NCBI GenBank assembly: GCA_003150235.1
Contig: QAMW01000001.1
Coordinates: 1 to 64,000, forward strand
Direction of reading: 5' to 3'
Origin: Bacteroidales bacterium
GTDB taxonomy: Bacteria > Bacteroidota > Bacteroidia > Bacteroidales > Muribaculaceae
DNA: 64,000 bases
In this document: one piece after another, positions 43,721 through 53,083 of the stretch
Layout of the letters: every line of letters begins with the position of its first letter
Numbering within the stretch: the stretch's first letter is position 1
Position numbers and translations under genes: made by a program
The notes under the pieces: generated by a model
Databases searched by the model: none
What the model was told of the DNA's origin: nothing
Seen by the model: the letters and a program-made list of their open reading frames with translations, nothing else

Positions 43721-45658
43721 TTATTGATTTACCATTTTGTTGACCTCATCAGTCAAATATTCTGCAAAGGTAGCAATTTTCATCGTACCTTTATCACCTT
43801 CGCCCTGTTTTCTTACAGAAACTTCACCGTTTTCCGCTTCTTTTTCTCCTACGATGAGAAGATAGGGGATGCGCTTAAGCTCATTGTCGCGGATTTTCTT
43901 GCCGATTTTCTCGTTTCTGTCATCCACGATTGTGCGTACATCGGCGATGTTAAGTTCGCGCGCTACCTTGTGGGCATAGTCGTTGAACTTTTCGCTGATA
44001 GGAAGCACTACAGCCTGGTCGGGTACAAGCCAAAGCGGGAAGCGACCGGCGGTGTGTTCCAGCAACACTGCTACAAAGCGCTCGAGTGAACCGAACGGCG
44101 CACGGTGAATCATCACCGGGCGGTGTTTCTGGTTGTCGGCTCCGGTATATTCCAGCTGGAAGCGTTCAGGCAGGTTGTAGTCTACCTGGATTGTGCCGAG
44201 CTGCCAGCGGCGACCGATGGCGTCTTTTACCATGAAGTCGAGCTTCGGACCGTAGAATGCTGCCTCGCCGAGTTCGGTGCGCGCTTTCAGTCCTTTTTCC
44301 TCGCAGGCTTCGATGATTGCCTGTTCGGCAAGATGCCAGTTTTCGTCAGAGCCTATATATTTTTCTTTATGGTTGGGGTCACGCAGTGAAATCTGTGCCT
44401 CGTAGTTGTCAAACTTCAATGCCTTGAAGATATACAGGATGATATCCATTACTTTGAGGAACTCGTCTTTTATCTGGTCGGGCGCACAGAAGATGTGGGC
44501 ATCGTCCTGAGTAAATCCGCGTACACGGGTAAGTCCGTGAAGCTCACCGCTCTGCTCGTAACGATACACGGTGCCAAACTCGGCAAGACGCATCGGCAGT
44601 TCACGGTAAGAACGGGGATATGCCTTGAATATCTCGCAGTGGTGAGGGCAGTTCATCGGTTTCAGCATGTATTCCTCGCCCTCTTCGGGGGTGTGGATTG
44701 GCTGGAACGAGTCTTTGCCGTATTTTGCGTAGTGACCGGAAGTCACATATAGATTCTTGTTACCGATATGCGGGGTAATTACCTGAAGATAACCGTACTG
44801 CTTCTGGATTTTGCGCAGGAACTGCTCAAGACGGTCGCGGAGAGCGGCGCCTTTCGGAAGCCACAAGGGGAGTCCGGCACCCACGTTTGACGAGAAAGCA
44901 AACAGTTCCATCTCTTTTCCGAGTTTGCGGTGGTCGCGTTTCTTCGCCTCTTCGAGAAGCACAAGATACTCGTCAAGCATCTTTTTCTTCGGGAAAGTGA
45001 TACCGTAAACGCGTACAAGCTGATTACGCTTTTCATCGCCACGCCAATATGCGCCTGCAAGAGAGGTGATCTTCACTGCCTTTATCGGGGCGGTGTTGGG
45101 TATATGCGGACCGCGGCAAAGGTCGGTGAAATTTCCCTGGGTATAGGTGGTGATGTGACCGTCTTCAAGCTCGCTGATAAGCTCACACTTGTACTCTTCG
45201 TTGCGGTCACCAAACATTTTGAGCGCATCAGCTTTCGAGATGTCAGCTCTTACGATCGGTTCCTTCTTCTGGGCAAGCTCAAGCATCTTCTTCTCGATGG
45301 TGGGGAAGTCTGCGGCAGTGATGGTGTGTCCGTTAGTGTCGATGTCGTAATAGAAACCGTTCTCGATAGCGGGACCGATACCGAATTTCACACCGGGATA
45401 AAGCTCCTGAAGCGCTTCAGCGAGAAGGTGGGCGGAACTGTGCCAGAAAGCATGTTTGCCTTCCGGGTCATCCCACTTGAAAAGTTTGATTTCGGCATCT
45501 GCGTTTATGGGGCGGCTTATGTCCCAATCCTCACCATTGACTGTGGCGGCAAGTATATCCTGCGCCATACGGGTGCTTATGCTTTCGGCAATCTGCAGGG
45601 GTGTAACGCCCTCTTCGTATTGCCGTGTGCTTTTGTCGGGAAATGTAATCGTAATCAT
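43721..45658 (-). CDS. thrS: Threonyl-tRNA synthetase
   Basis: The 645-residue enzyme has the TGS domain (MITITFPDKSTRQYEEGVTP), the editing domain with HSSAHLLAEAL, and the class II core with motif 1-3 (YMLKPMNCPHHCEIFKAYPR carries the zinc/substrate Cys; motif 3 MIHRAPFGSLERFVAVLLEH). The anticodon-binding domain is complete. It charges tRNA-Thr and edits mis-charged Ser-tRNA-Thr. It opens the infC-rpmI-rplT unit. Confidence 0.96.
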   Translation of the reverse strand: MITITFPDKSTRQYEEGVTPLQIAESISTRMAQDILAATVNGEDWDISRPINADAEIKLFKWDDPEGKHAFWHSSAHLLAEALQELYPGVKFGIGPAIENGFYYDIDTNGHTITAADFPTIEKKMLELAQKKEPIVRADISKADALKMFGDRNEEYKCELISELEDGHITTYTQGNFTDLCRGPHIPNTAPIKAVKITSLAGAYWRGDEKRNQLVRVYGITFPKKKMLDEYLVLLEEAKKRDHRKLGKEMELFAFSSNVGAGLPLWLPKGAALRDRLEQFLRKIQKQYGYLQVITPHIGNKNLYVTSGHYAKYGKDSFQPIHTPEEGEEYMLKPMNCPHHCEIFKAYPRSYRELPMRLAEFGTVYRYEQSGELHGLTRVRGFTQDDAHIFCAPDQIKDEFLKVMDIILYIFKALKFDNYEAQISLRDPNHKEKYIGSDENWHLAEQAIIEACEEKGLKARTELGEAAFYGPKLDFMVKDAIGRRWQLGTIQVDYNLPERFQLEYTGADNQKHRPVMIHRAPFGSLERFVAVLLEHTAGRFPLWLVPDQAVVLPISEKFNDYAHKVARELNIADVRTIVDDRNEKIGKKIRDNELKRIPYLLIVGEKEAENGEVSVRKQGEGDKGTMKIATFAEYLTDEVNKMVNQ

Positions 45659-45796
45659 TTTATATTATTTTAGGCATTTGCTGATAAGGCGCAATTCTCC
45701 CTATCGGGCAAAAACGACTGCAAATTTACGCAAATATTTCAAAATCACAAATAAAAACATCAAAACGCCTGATGTGAATAAATGTTAATCAATCTA

Positions 45797-47203
45797 TCAG
45801 CCGAGGTCTAATCTGCGCCTCTCCGTCTCAATCGTTTTCTTTATGTTTGATCCGAGATACTTACCCTTGAAAGTGCGGTGCCATGTCGCGCCGCATTCGG
45901 AACACTTGAAATTGTGAACGTCGCGTTGGTAAAAATCCGCACGTTTTGTGTGGGTATGTTTCTTCTCGATATTGTCGCCGTCGATATTGATTTCATCGTC
46001 ATGACTTTGGCTGTTATCGGTGGTTATACCGCCGAAAGTGATGCCGTCAAGGGAGGTGCCGTCGACAGCATGACATTCCGGACACTTGAATGCCTGGTCG
46101 TAGAATAGCCCGGCGCCGTAGACACATGCGAGTACAATTACTAAAATCGGACCGAATATCGACAGGTATGTCATCGACAAAGCACCAAGAGGGAATGCAG
46201 CAGCTACAAGATTGATAAACAGCAGCGCTGTCGTGCCCCAGCGCCCTATGGCGCGGTCATATATGAGCATATTGTTTACTCGCGGGAGCGCGAAAAAGAA
46301 TATCCATACTGTCACCGCGATATTTACCGGCACTGCGATGATGGCAAATATCGGATTTATAAGGACAGGAGTTGTCACGGCATTGGGAAGTGTGTAAAAG
46401 GCTATTGCCGAGGCTATCCACACAAGCGGGCTGTAACGGTTGTAGCGTTCTCCGAAGCCGGTGAATCCTTTATGCCATCTGCGGTATTTGCGCCATACAT
46501 AGATGCCGGTGACGATGGCGAAGATTACGGATAGCATCGCGAATATATAAGCTAATGACGTGCCGACTTTTTCCACGCCACGATTGATACGCTCCTGTAC
46601 CGACATGCGTGCCTCTTCCGGCTGAGTGCCTGAGTCACGTATCTGTTGGAAATGTGCAATCTCGGCTGCCGTTTTATCCGTTTCATTTCCGACATATTCG
46701 ATATGACGTTCAACCCATTCCTCACGATTGAAAAATTCGTGAGTATAAGCTTTCAGCCAGTTGCCGTATTTATCGGTCTTGTCCTCACTGTAAGGATAGT
46801 GGAACTTTTCAAATCCATCGAGGAATATCCGCTCAATCTGCGGATAATATATTTTCTCGCCGGAGTAGTCGGCTTGTACAGTGTCAGTATCGGTACGCAT
46901 CGGAAGCCATTTGCCTGACCCGTATTCTTTCGGTTCGTATGTCATTTCAGTCGACCAGGCGAGACATGCCGAGTCCGGTGCCCACCATGCAGTAAGAATC
47001 CTTGTTTGGGGATGGCTTTTACGGGTGTCTGCTTTGTATTTGCGCACGATGGTTATTTTTGCTACTTGTGGACTTTCCGGTGTCACTGACCAGAAATCTA
47101 CCGGCGGAGCGGCATGGAGTGCCATGAATGTGGCACACATTGACAGAATCAGAATTGCGCACCTTGCTGAAATGTTGGTTCGGAGAGTCATTTTTTGTGT
47201 CAT
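45797..47203 (-). CDS. Membrane protein with C-terminal zinc ribbon, unknown function
   Basis: I do not recognise the family. The 468-residue protein has a signal-like first segment (about 12-31), a periplasmic region of about 185 residues (VDFWSVTPESPQVAKI onward), and then about five membrane segments between 220 and 375. A C-terminal cytoplasmic tail has two CxxC pairs (CPECHAVDG about 379-387 and CSECGATWHR about 439-448) that can form a split zinc ribbon. The insertion between the pairs is rich in His/Asp (SHDDEINIDGDNIEKKHTHT). Neighbours do not suggest a role. Confidence 0.8.
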   Translation of the reverse strand: MTQKMTLRTNISARCAILILSMCATFMALHAAPPVDFWSVTPESPQVAKITIVRKYKADTRKSHPQTRILTAWWAPDSACLAWSTEMTYEPKEYGSGKWLPMRTDTDTVQADYSGEKIYYPQIERIFLDGFEKFHYPYSEDKTDKYGNWLKAYTHEFFNREEWVERHIEYVGNETDKTAAEIAHFQQIRDSGTQPEEARMSVQERINRGVEKVGTSLAYIFAMLSVIFAIVTGIYVWRKYRRWHKGFTGFGERYNRYSPLVWIASAIAFYTLPNAVTTPVLINPIFAIIAVPVNIAVTVWIFFFALPRVNNMLIYDRAIGRWGTTALLFINLVAAAFPLGALSMTYLSIFGPILVIVLACVYGAGLFYDQAFKCPECHAVDGTSLDGITFGGITTDNSQSHDDEINIDGDNIEKKHTHTKRADFYQRDVHNFKCSECGATWHRTFKGKYLGSNIKKTIETERRRLDLG

Positions 47204-47241
47204 GGTCGGTCTATTACTATTATATATTAGATGTGTAAAAT

Positions 47242-48243
47242 TTATTTTGTTTTCAATGCGGAGAAGGTGGCTTTACGCCGCAGATAGTAGGCTGAAATGA
47301 TGTTGGGTGTTGAGGGCAGGAGGTTTGTATCGGGATGTTCGGTATATCGTCGAGCCATCTTCCTGAAATCCCGGTGGGCGCGGATTACGGCGGCTGCATT
47401 TTTGAAGTCGAATGAGGCTACAAACTTACCCCAGGCGGCGGTGTCATATAGTCGGCGTATAAACAGGCGACGCTTGCGGCATGAGTCAGGCAGGTTTTTG
47501 TGAAGCAGCAGAAGGTTATTGCGGAAATTCAGGTAGGTCTTGCGCGGATTGGATGCGGGAAGGGTGCCGCCGCCAAGATGATAGATTACGCTCTGCGGTA
47601 CTGCCTCGATTTTGTAGCCGGCGAGTTTTATGCGCCAGCATAGGTCTATTTCTTCCATGTGGGCGAAAAAGTCGGCGTCAAGTCCCCAGACGGTCTCATA
47701 AATCGCAGTTCTTACCATAAGCGCGGCACCGGATGCCCAGAATATCTCGGCTACATCATCATATTGACCTTCATCGGTTTCCACCGTATCAAATATCCTG
47801 CCACGGCAATAAGGGTAGCCGTTGCAGTCCAGATAGCCCCCTGCCGCTCCGGCATATTCAAATTGTTCGGTGTGGTCCACTGCGCGTATCTTGGGTTGCA
47901 CCGCTCCTGTCGCTGGATGTGATTCCATGTAGTCGTAGAGAGTGTTTATCCATCCGGCGGTTGTCGCTACATCGCTGTTGAGTAACACCGTATAGTGGTA
48001 GCGTGTCATGGCAATCGCACGGTTGTAGCCTTCGGCAAACCCGTAATTCCTGTCAAGTCTCACTACCTTTACATCGGGAAACCTTTCGGCAAGCAGCTGC
48101 AGGGAATTGTCGGTGCTGCCGTTGTCGGCTACGATGACATCGGCTATATCCGGGTCGGTTGTCTTCACGACCTCCGGCAAGAATCGCGAAAGCATCTTCT
48201 CGCCGTTCCAGTTGAGTATGATTACCGCTACAGGTTTATCCAT
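47242..48243 (-). CDS. Family 2 glycosyltransferase
   Basis: The 333-residue protein opens with a GT2 fold (VAVIILNWNGEKMLSRFL, nucleotide-binding DVIVADNGSTDNS) and has the DxD-type region LLNSDVATTAG, plus the acceptor-site motif EEIDLCWRIKLAGYKIE. A C-terminal part follows with no long membrane segment. It probably adds a sugar to a cell-envelope glycan. Its start overlaps the acyltransferase gene by eight bases, so the two probably act in the same lipid or LPS pathway, which is inference. Confidence 0.92.
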   Translation of the reverse strand: MDKPVAVIILNWNGEKMLSRFLPEVVKTTDPDIADVIVADNGSTDNSLQLLAERFPDVKVVRLDRNYGFAEGYNRAIAMTRYHYTVLLNSDVATTAGWINTLYDYMESHPATGAVQPKIRAVDHTEQFEYAGAAGGYLDCNGYPYCRGRIFDTVETDEGQYDDVAEIFWASGAALMVRTAIYETVWGLDADFFAHMEEIDLCWRIKLAGYKIEAVPQSVIYHLGGGTLPASNPRKTYLNFRNNLLLLHKNLPDSCRKRRLFIRRLYDTAAWGKFVASFDFKNAAAVIRAHRDFRKMARRYTEHPDTNLLPSTPNIISAYYLRRKATFSALKTK

Positions 48244-49168
48244 TGTGTCTTGTTTCAGCGGGATTATTATCGGAATAGTTCACTTTGTTTTTCCAGCGGC
48301 GGTGGCTCCATAGCCATATCGAGGGCTGCCGGAGGATAGTGGTCTCAAGCATACGCGTGTATGTGTCGGTTATCGCAAACTGCGGCAGCGATGCTGCATT
48401 GTCAGTGATAAGACGTGCGGTTATGCGGTAATGTCCGCGGCTCAGTTTCTCCATGTCCCAGTATATAGCCACGAGGTCGAGCTTTCGCACGATGGTCTCT
48501 GTCCCGGTGATAATCGCGGTGGGATGATTGAGGAACTTGAGCACATGCACCGTGTCGTTGTGACTTGGCTTCTGGTCGCTCATGAAACCGGTGATAGACA
48601 ACTTGCCGTCGCGGCGCAGGCGCAGCAGGTCGCGGAACACAAGTCGTTTGTCGTAGGACACGGAGCCGAAGCGGCTGCGCAGTTTCAGGAAATACGCGTC
48701 AAACCAATGGTTAGTGAGCGGGCGGTACACTTGGGCAAAAACTGTCTCCTCCGATGGCTTGTGACGGGTCCAGAGTGTAATCGAGGGTGCCCACTCCCAG
48801 TTGCCGCAATGTGAAAAATACATGGCGAGCGATCTTCCTTCATCAAAATAGCGGTCAATCATCTCTGTGCCGACAAATTCCATGCGGTGTCGCATCTCTT
48901 CGTCGGTGATATGCGCGAGCTTGATGGTCTCCACAAAATAGTCGGTGAAATGGCGGTAAAACTGTCTGATGACTTTCTTCTGCTCTTTTTCCTGCATCTC
49001 AGGAAACGAGGAAGCGATATTCTCTTTCACCACGTCACGGCGGTAACGTGCGATGTAGTACACGATTACAAACAGCACGTCGCTGATTATGTAAAGAATC
49101 CGGAAAGGCAGATGTGCCATCCCGTTAAGTATCCATCCGAGCGTGGTATAGTACCAGGGGTATTTCAT
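48236..49168 (-). CDS. Lipid A biosynthesis acyltransferase (LpxL/HtrB-like)
   Basis: The 310-residue protein has one N-terminal membrane segment (about 10-36) and the catalytic H-x4-E motif SHCGNWEW, followed by the family's KLRSRFGSVSYDKRLVFRDL and FMSDQKPSHNDTVHVLKFLN. These enzymes add a secondary acyl chain to lipid A at the inner membrane. It overlaps both the mtaB stop upstream (four bases) and the GT2 gene downstream (eight bases). Confidence 0.92.
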   Translation of the reverse strand: MKYPWYYTTLGWILNGMAHLPFRILYIISDVLFVIVYYIARYRRDVVKENIASSFPEMQEKEQKKVIRQFYRHFTDYFVETIKLAHITDEEMRHRMEFVGTEMIDRYFDEGRSLAMYFSHCGNWEWAPSITLWTRHKPSEETVFAQVYRPLTNHWFDAYFLKLRSRFGSVSYDKRLVFRDLLRLRRDGKLSITGFMSDQKPSHNDTVHVLKFLNHPTAIITGTETIVRKLDLVAIYWDMEKLSRGHYRITARLITDNAASLPQFAITDTYTRMLETTILRQPSIWLWSHRRWKNKVNYSDNNPAETRHNG

Positions 49169-50484
49169 AGTGCAATCTCTCCTTTTACATATTCTCCCGA
49201 CGGGTCAGCATCGCCAAGTCTTACCGGCACGATTTTACCTGCAAGCGAGATGTCGGCGCTGACTTCAACCTTTATATAATTGTCGGTAAATCCGTTCATC
49301 GGTTTTTTCCCGTGGGGATGTTCCAGAAGAACCGGTCGCGTGGTGCCCGTGAATCTTGCGGTGAAATCAGCGAGCTTCTGTTCCGATACTGCTATCATCA
49401 CATTGGTTCGGCGGTGCTTTTCCTGTTGGCTCACTACATGCTCTATCCCGAGTGCGCGCGTGTTAGGGCGCTCGGAATAGGGGAACACATGCAGGCGCGA
49501 TATGTCGAGCGACTCCACAAAACGGCGTGAGGCATCAAACAGTTCGGCGGTTTCGCCCCTGGCGCCCGCAATGAGGTCAACACCTATGAACGCATGAGGC
49601 ATCACGGAGCGGATATGTTCGATGCGGCTCCGGAACAGCGATGTGTCATAATGGCGTCGCATGAGGCTTAGCACCTCGTCGCTTCCCGCCTGGAGCGGTA
49701 TGTGGAAATGGGGCATGAAGCGCTTCGACCGTGCCACCCATTCGATTATATCTTCAGTGAGCAGGTTTGGCTCGATTGACGATATGCGGTAACGCTCTAT
49801 GCCGTCAACTTCATCGAGCGCTTTTATGAGGTCGTGGAAGGTGTCGCGGCGTCCTTTTCCGAAGTCGCCGATGTTGACTCCTGTCAGTACAATCTCTTTT
49901 CCTCCTTCAGCGGCGACAGCCGCAGCCTGTCCGACAAGCTCCTCGATTGTCCCCGAACGGCTTCTGCCACGTGCCATAGGGATGGTGCAATAGGTACACC
50001 AATAATCGCAGCCATCCTGCACCTTGAGGAAATAGCGTGTGCGGTCACCGCGTGAGCACGACGGGTCAAAGCTCGTGATGTCACGCGTCGGGGTGATGAA
50101 TGTGGCATTTTCCTTGTTCTCTCGCCATTTGCGCAGATATTCCGGCAATGCAAGTTTACGGTCGGAGCCTGCCACGATTGCCACGCCGGGTATGGTGGCT
50201 ATTTCTTCACTTTTCAACTGCGCGTAGCAGCCGGTCACAACTATTGCCGCGTCGGGATACGCCCGGTGGAACCGGTGGATCGCCTGACGGCATTTCTTGT
50301 CGGCGATTTCAGTGACGCTGCATGTGTTAATGACGACAAAATCGGGAGTCTCGCCTGTCTGGACACGGCGTATGCCATGCTCTGCGAATAGTCGTGCCAC
50401 TGTGGAGGTCTCCGCGAAGTTGAGCTTGCACCCGAATGTGTGAAACAGCGCGGTGCCGTTGCCAAATGTCGTATTGTCAATCAT
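49165..50484 (-). CDS. mtaB: tRNA-t6A37 methylthiotransferase
   Basis: The 439-residue radical-SAM enzyme has the N-terminal MTTase domain with cysteines in HTFGCKLNFAET, VINTCSVTEIADKKCRQ and VTGCYAQLK, and the radical SAM Cx3Cx2C motif in QDGCDYWCTYCTIPMARGRS. The C-terminal TRAM-like tail is present. It converts t6A37 to ms2t6A37 in tRNAs that read ANN codons. It is divergent from the acyl-CoA synthetase gene. Confidence 0.93.
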   Translation of the reverse strand: MIDNTTFGNGTALFHTFGCKLNFAETSTVARLFAEHGIRRVQTGETPDFVVINTCSVTEIADKKCRQAIHRFHRAYPDAAIVVTGCYAQLKSEEIATIPGVAIVAGSDRKLALPEYLRKWRENKENATFITPTRDITSFDPSCSRGDRTRYFLKVQDGCDYWCTYCTIPMARGRSRSGTIEELVGQAAAVAAEGGKEIVLTGVNIGDFGKGRRDTFHDLIKALDEVDGIERYRISSIEPNLLTEDIIEWVARSKRFMPHFHIPLQAGSDEVLSLMRRHYDTSLFRSRIEHIRSVMPHAFIGVDLIAGARGETAELFDASRRFVESLDISRLHVFPYSERPNTRALGIEHVVSQQEKHRRTNVMIAVSEQKLADFTARFTGTTRPVLLEHPHGKKPMNGFTDNYIKVEVSADISLAGKIVPVRLGDADPSGEYVKGEIAL

Positions 50485-50558
50485 ACTGCAAAATTACTAC
50501 AATATAATGTATTATTGTAAAAGAAGAGGATATTTTCTCGCGTTTGCAAATAAATGCG

Positions 50559-50566
50559 TACATTTG
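50559..50566 (+). promoter_or_regulatory. -7 box (TACATTTG) of the acyl-CoA synthetase gene
   Basis: TACATTTG fits the consensus about 50 bases before the ATG at 50616. A TTG for the -33 position is not at the usual distance. Confidence 0.55.
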
Positions 50567-50615
50567 TGCATTCCGTTTCAAACTATTTCGCCCGGCGATT
50601 GTAATAATTTAAATT

Positions 50616-52286
50616 ATGAATATTCCCGAACATCTCAACGATATATATGCTGCCGGATTCCGTGACAACTGGTCGCTTCCGGCAATTACCGACTATACTA
50701 CCGGCAAGACATTTACTTATGGTGCGCTTTCTTATGAAATCGCCAGGATTCACATGACCTTTGAACTTAGCGGGCTGAAGCGCGGTGACAAGGTGGCGCT
50801 CATAGGGAAAAATTCTCCCGGCTGGATTCTCGTGTTCATGGCTACCGTGACTTACGGGGCAACGATTGTGCCAATTTTGCAGGAGTTCAATCCTACCGAT
50901 GCCCAGCATATCATAAATCATTCCGAGAGTGTGATGCTATTTGTCGATGACAATATCTGGGAATCGTTTGAACTGGAAAAGATGCCTCGCCTGCGTGGAG
51001 TCATCTCTCTTAACAGTGGCAAAATGCTTGCTGAGGATCCGAGCAACGGGGGTGTGCTCACCAATGTCACGAAAAATATCAACCGCCGTTTCCGCCGCAA
51101 ATATAAGGGCGAGTTTGTGCCTGAGTATGTTCGTTACGTGACTCCCGACGATGATGCCGTGGCGGTACTTAACTATACTTCCGGCACTACAGGCTTTTCA
51201 AAGGGTGTGATGCTTACCTACCGCAACCTGTGGGGAAATGTGAGCTTCGGCATATCCTCGCGTCTGCATTACCAGGGGTCGCGATGCCTGTCGTTCCTTC
51301 CGCTTGCCCATGCCTACGGCTGCGCATTTGACATGCTTGTGCCGCTTGCTGTCGGCACACATATCACCGTGTTCGGCAAACTCCCCACACCTAATCTTCT
51401 CCTTAAGGCTCTTTCACAGGTAAAACCTAATCTTGTGATATGTGTGCCTCTTATACTTGAGAAGATATACCGCAAGCAGATACTTCCCATGCTCACAAAG
51501 AAGGGTGTCAGATGGGCGCTTCAGGTGCCGGGTGTTGACAAGGCGTTTTACGCAATCATACGCCGCAAGCTTGTTGAGGCTTTCGGCGGTGAGTTTGAGG
51601 AAGTGATTGTAGGAGGTGCGCCGCTCAACCATGAGGTAGAGGAGTTTCTACACCGCATAAAGTTTCCCTTCACCGTGGGTTACGGTATGACGGAGTGCGG
51701 CCCTCTCATCAGTTATACACCTTGGCGGCAGTTTGTCGTAGGGTCGTCGGGAAGGACTTTGCCTCATATCATGCACAGCAAGATATTAAGTGATGATCCT
51801 GTCAACATCCCGGGTGAGATATGTGTGCGCGGAGTCAATGTCATGAAAGGCTACTACAAGAATATCGCCGCTACGGAAGCCGTGTTAGACCCGGAAGGAT
51901 GGCTTCACACCGGTGACATGGGTACACGCTCCGATGACGGTACAATATTTATAAAAGGCAGGTACAAGACCATGATTCTGTCGTCAAACGGTCAGAATAT
52001 CTATCCCGAGGAGATTGAGGCGAAGCTTAACAATATGCCATACGTCGCCGAGAGTCTTGTCGTGGAGCGTAACAATCGTCTCGTGGCGCTCGTATATCCC
52101 GATTATGAGGCTATGGATAAATTCGGCATAACCAATGAGCAGCTTCCCGAGGAGATGGACCGCATACTCGCCGACCTTAACAAACTCGTGGCACCATACG
52201 AGCGCGTCGACCGCATACAGCTGATTGCCAACGAATTTGAAAAGACTCCGAAACGCTCTATAAAGCGTTACCTCTACAACGCATAG
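50616..52286 (+). CDS. Long-chain acyl-CoA synthetase (AMP-binding)
   Basis: The 556-residue protein has the AMP-binding motif LNYTSGTTGFSKGVMLTYRN, YGMTECGPLISYTP and the C-terminal hinge and Lys region (GRYKTMILSSNGQNIYPEEI, then EKTPKRSIKRYLYNA). It activates a carboxylate, most likely a long-chain fatty acid, to the CoA thioester. It is cytoplasmic and monocistronic. The convergent outer-membrane gene ends only five bases beyond its stop. Confidence 0.93.
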   Translation: MNIPEHLNDIYAAGFRDNWSLPAITDYTTGKTFTYGALSYEIARIHMTFELSGLKRGDKVALIGKNSPGWILVFMATVTYGATIVPILQEFNPTDAQHIINHSESVMLFVDDNIWESFELEKMPRLRGVISLNSGKMLAEDPSNGGVLTNVTKNINRRFRRKYKGEFVPEYVRYVTPDDDAVAVLNYTSGTTGFSKGVMLTYRNLWGNVSFGISSRLHYQGSRCLSFLPLAHAYGCAFDMLVPLAVGTHITVFGKLPTPNLLLKALSQVKPNLVICVPLILEKIYRKQILPMLTKKGVRWALQVPGVDKAFYAIIRRKLVEAFGGEFEEVIVGGAPLNHEVEEFLHRIKFPFTVGYGMTECGPLISYTPWRQFVVGSSGRTLPHIMHSKILSDDPVNIPGEICVRGVNVMKGYYKNIAATEAVLDPEGWLHTGDMGTRSDDGTIFIKGRYKTMILSSNGQNIYPEEIEAKLNNMPYVAESLVVERNNRLVALVYPDYEAMDKFGITNEQLPEEMDRILADLNKLVAPYERVDRIQLIANEFEKTPKRSIKRYLYNA

Positions 52287-52291
52287 ACTGA

Positions 52292-53071
52292 TTAGAACAC
52301 GTATCCGAATCCGAAATTGAGATATATCGGATATAGATTGAAAGTCACGGTTTTGAACGATGAATTGAATATGTCGTTCAGTCCCCATGTGAGATTTGCG
52401 TTTACGACCAGATGTCTCAGCGCGAGCCATGAGCCTCCCGCCTGGAGTCCCCATTGAAAGAGACGTATATCATCGGAAAAATCGTAGGTAGCGTAGGCAT
52501 CCCCTTCAAATGTCACTTTGTTGCCGGTCGGTCCTCCCTCCCTTAGATAGCCGTCATGGACCTCTCCGTTAAAGTCGTTGTTGAGTGCAAGAGCCAGGTA
52601 GGGACCGAAATTTACCTTCCAGCGATTGTTAATTTTGAAATTTGCCATTATCGGGAACGCAATCTGCTTGGAGTGATATACGGTGCGTACTTTCCCGGTC
52701 CAGTTGCCGCTCACGCTGTTTCCGTCCATCACGATTTCCATTCCATAGTTTTTGACTGTGGCGCGTGTCTTCATTCCTTTCTCCTCAAGCCGCAGACCGA
52801 CCGATACGCCCCATCTCCGCGACGGGGTGAGCCATTTGGTTATCGTAGTGCCTATCTGCAGGTTAAGGTTTGGATTGTATCCGTCGATATGGCGTATCTC
52901 GGCAGGAAGGGGTATGGGCGATGCACCGCCGATATTGACTGCCGCATAGACTTCATATTCAAATCCAAGGTGTGACGACCATTGAAGGCTCTTGGGCTCA
53001 TCGCTTTGAGCCTTTAATATCATGGATGTGAGCAATGCACATAGCAAAAGGCTGTATCTCTGGAGTTTCAT
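52292..53071 (-). CDS. Small outer membrane beta-barrel protein (PorT-like)
   Basis: The 259-residue protein has a signal peptide (about 1-21, ending SMILKAQ) and an eight-strand-like barrel with alternating strands (SVGLRLEEKGMKTRATVKNY; LAALNNDFNGEV-type loops; ends LNFGFGYVF with a C-terminal Phe). It is 12 bases behind the PCMD lipoprotein gene on the same strand and is probably its operon partner. The family is a general Bacteroidetes barrel group; the ligand is unknown. Confidence 0.85.
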   Translation of the reverse strand: MKLQRYSLLLCALLTSMILKAQSDEPKSLQWSSHLGFEYEVYAAVNIGGASPIPLPAEIRHIDGYNPNLNLQIGTTITKWLTPSRRWGVSVGLRLEEKGMKTRATVKNYGMEIVMDGNSVSGNWTGKVRTVYHSKQIAFPIMANFKINNRWKVNFGPYLALALNNDFNGEVHDGYLREGGPTGNKVTFEGDAYATYDFSDDIRLFQWGLQAGGSWLALRHLVVNANLTWGLNDIFNSSFKTVTFNLYPIYLNFGFGYVF

Positions 53072-53083
53072 TAATCGGTAAAA

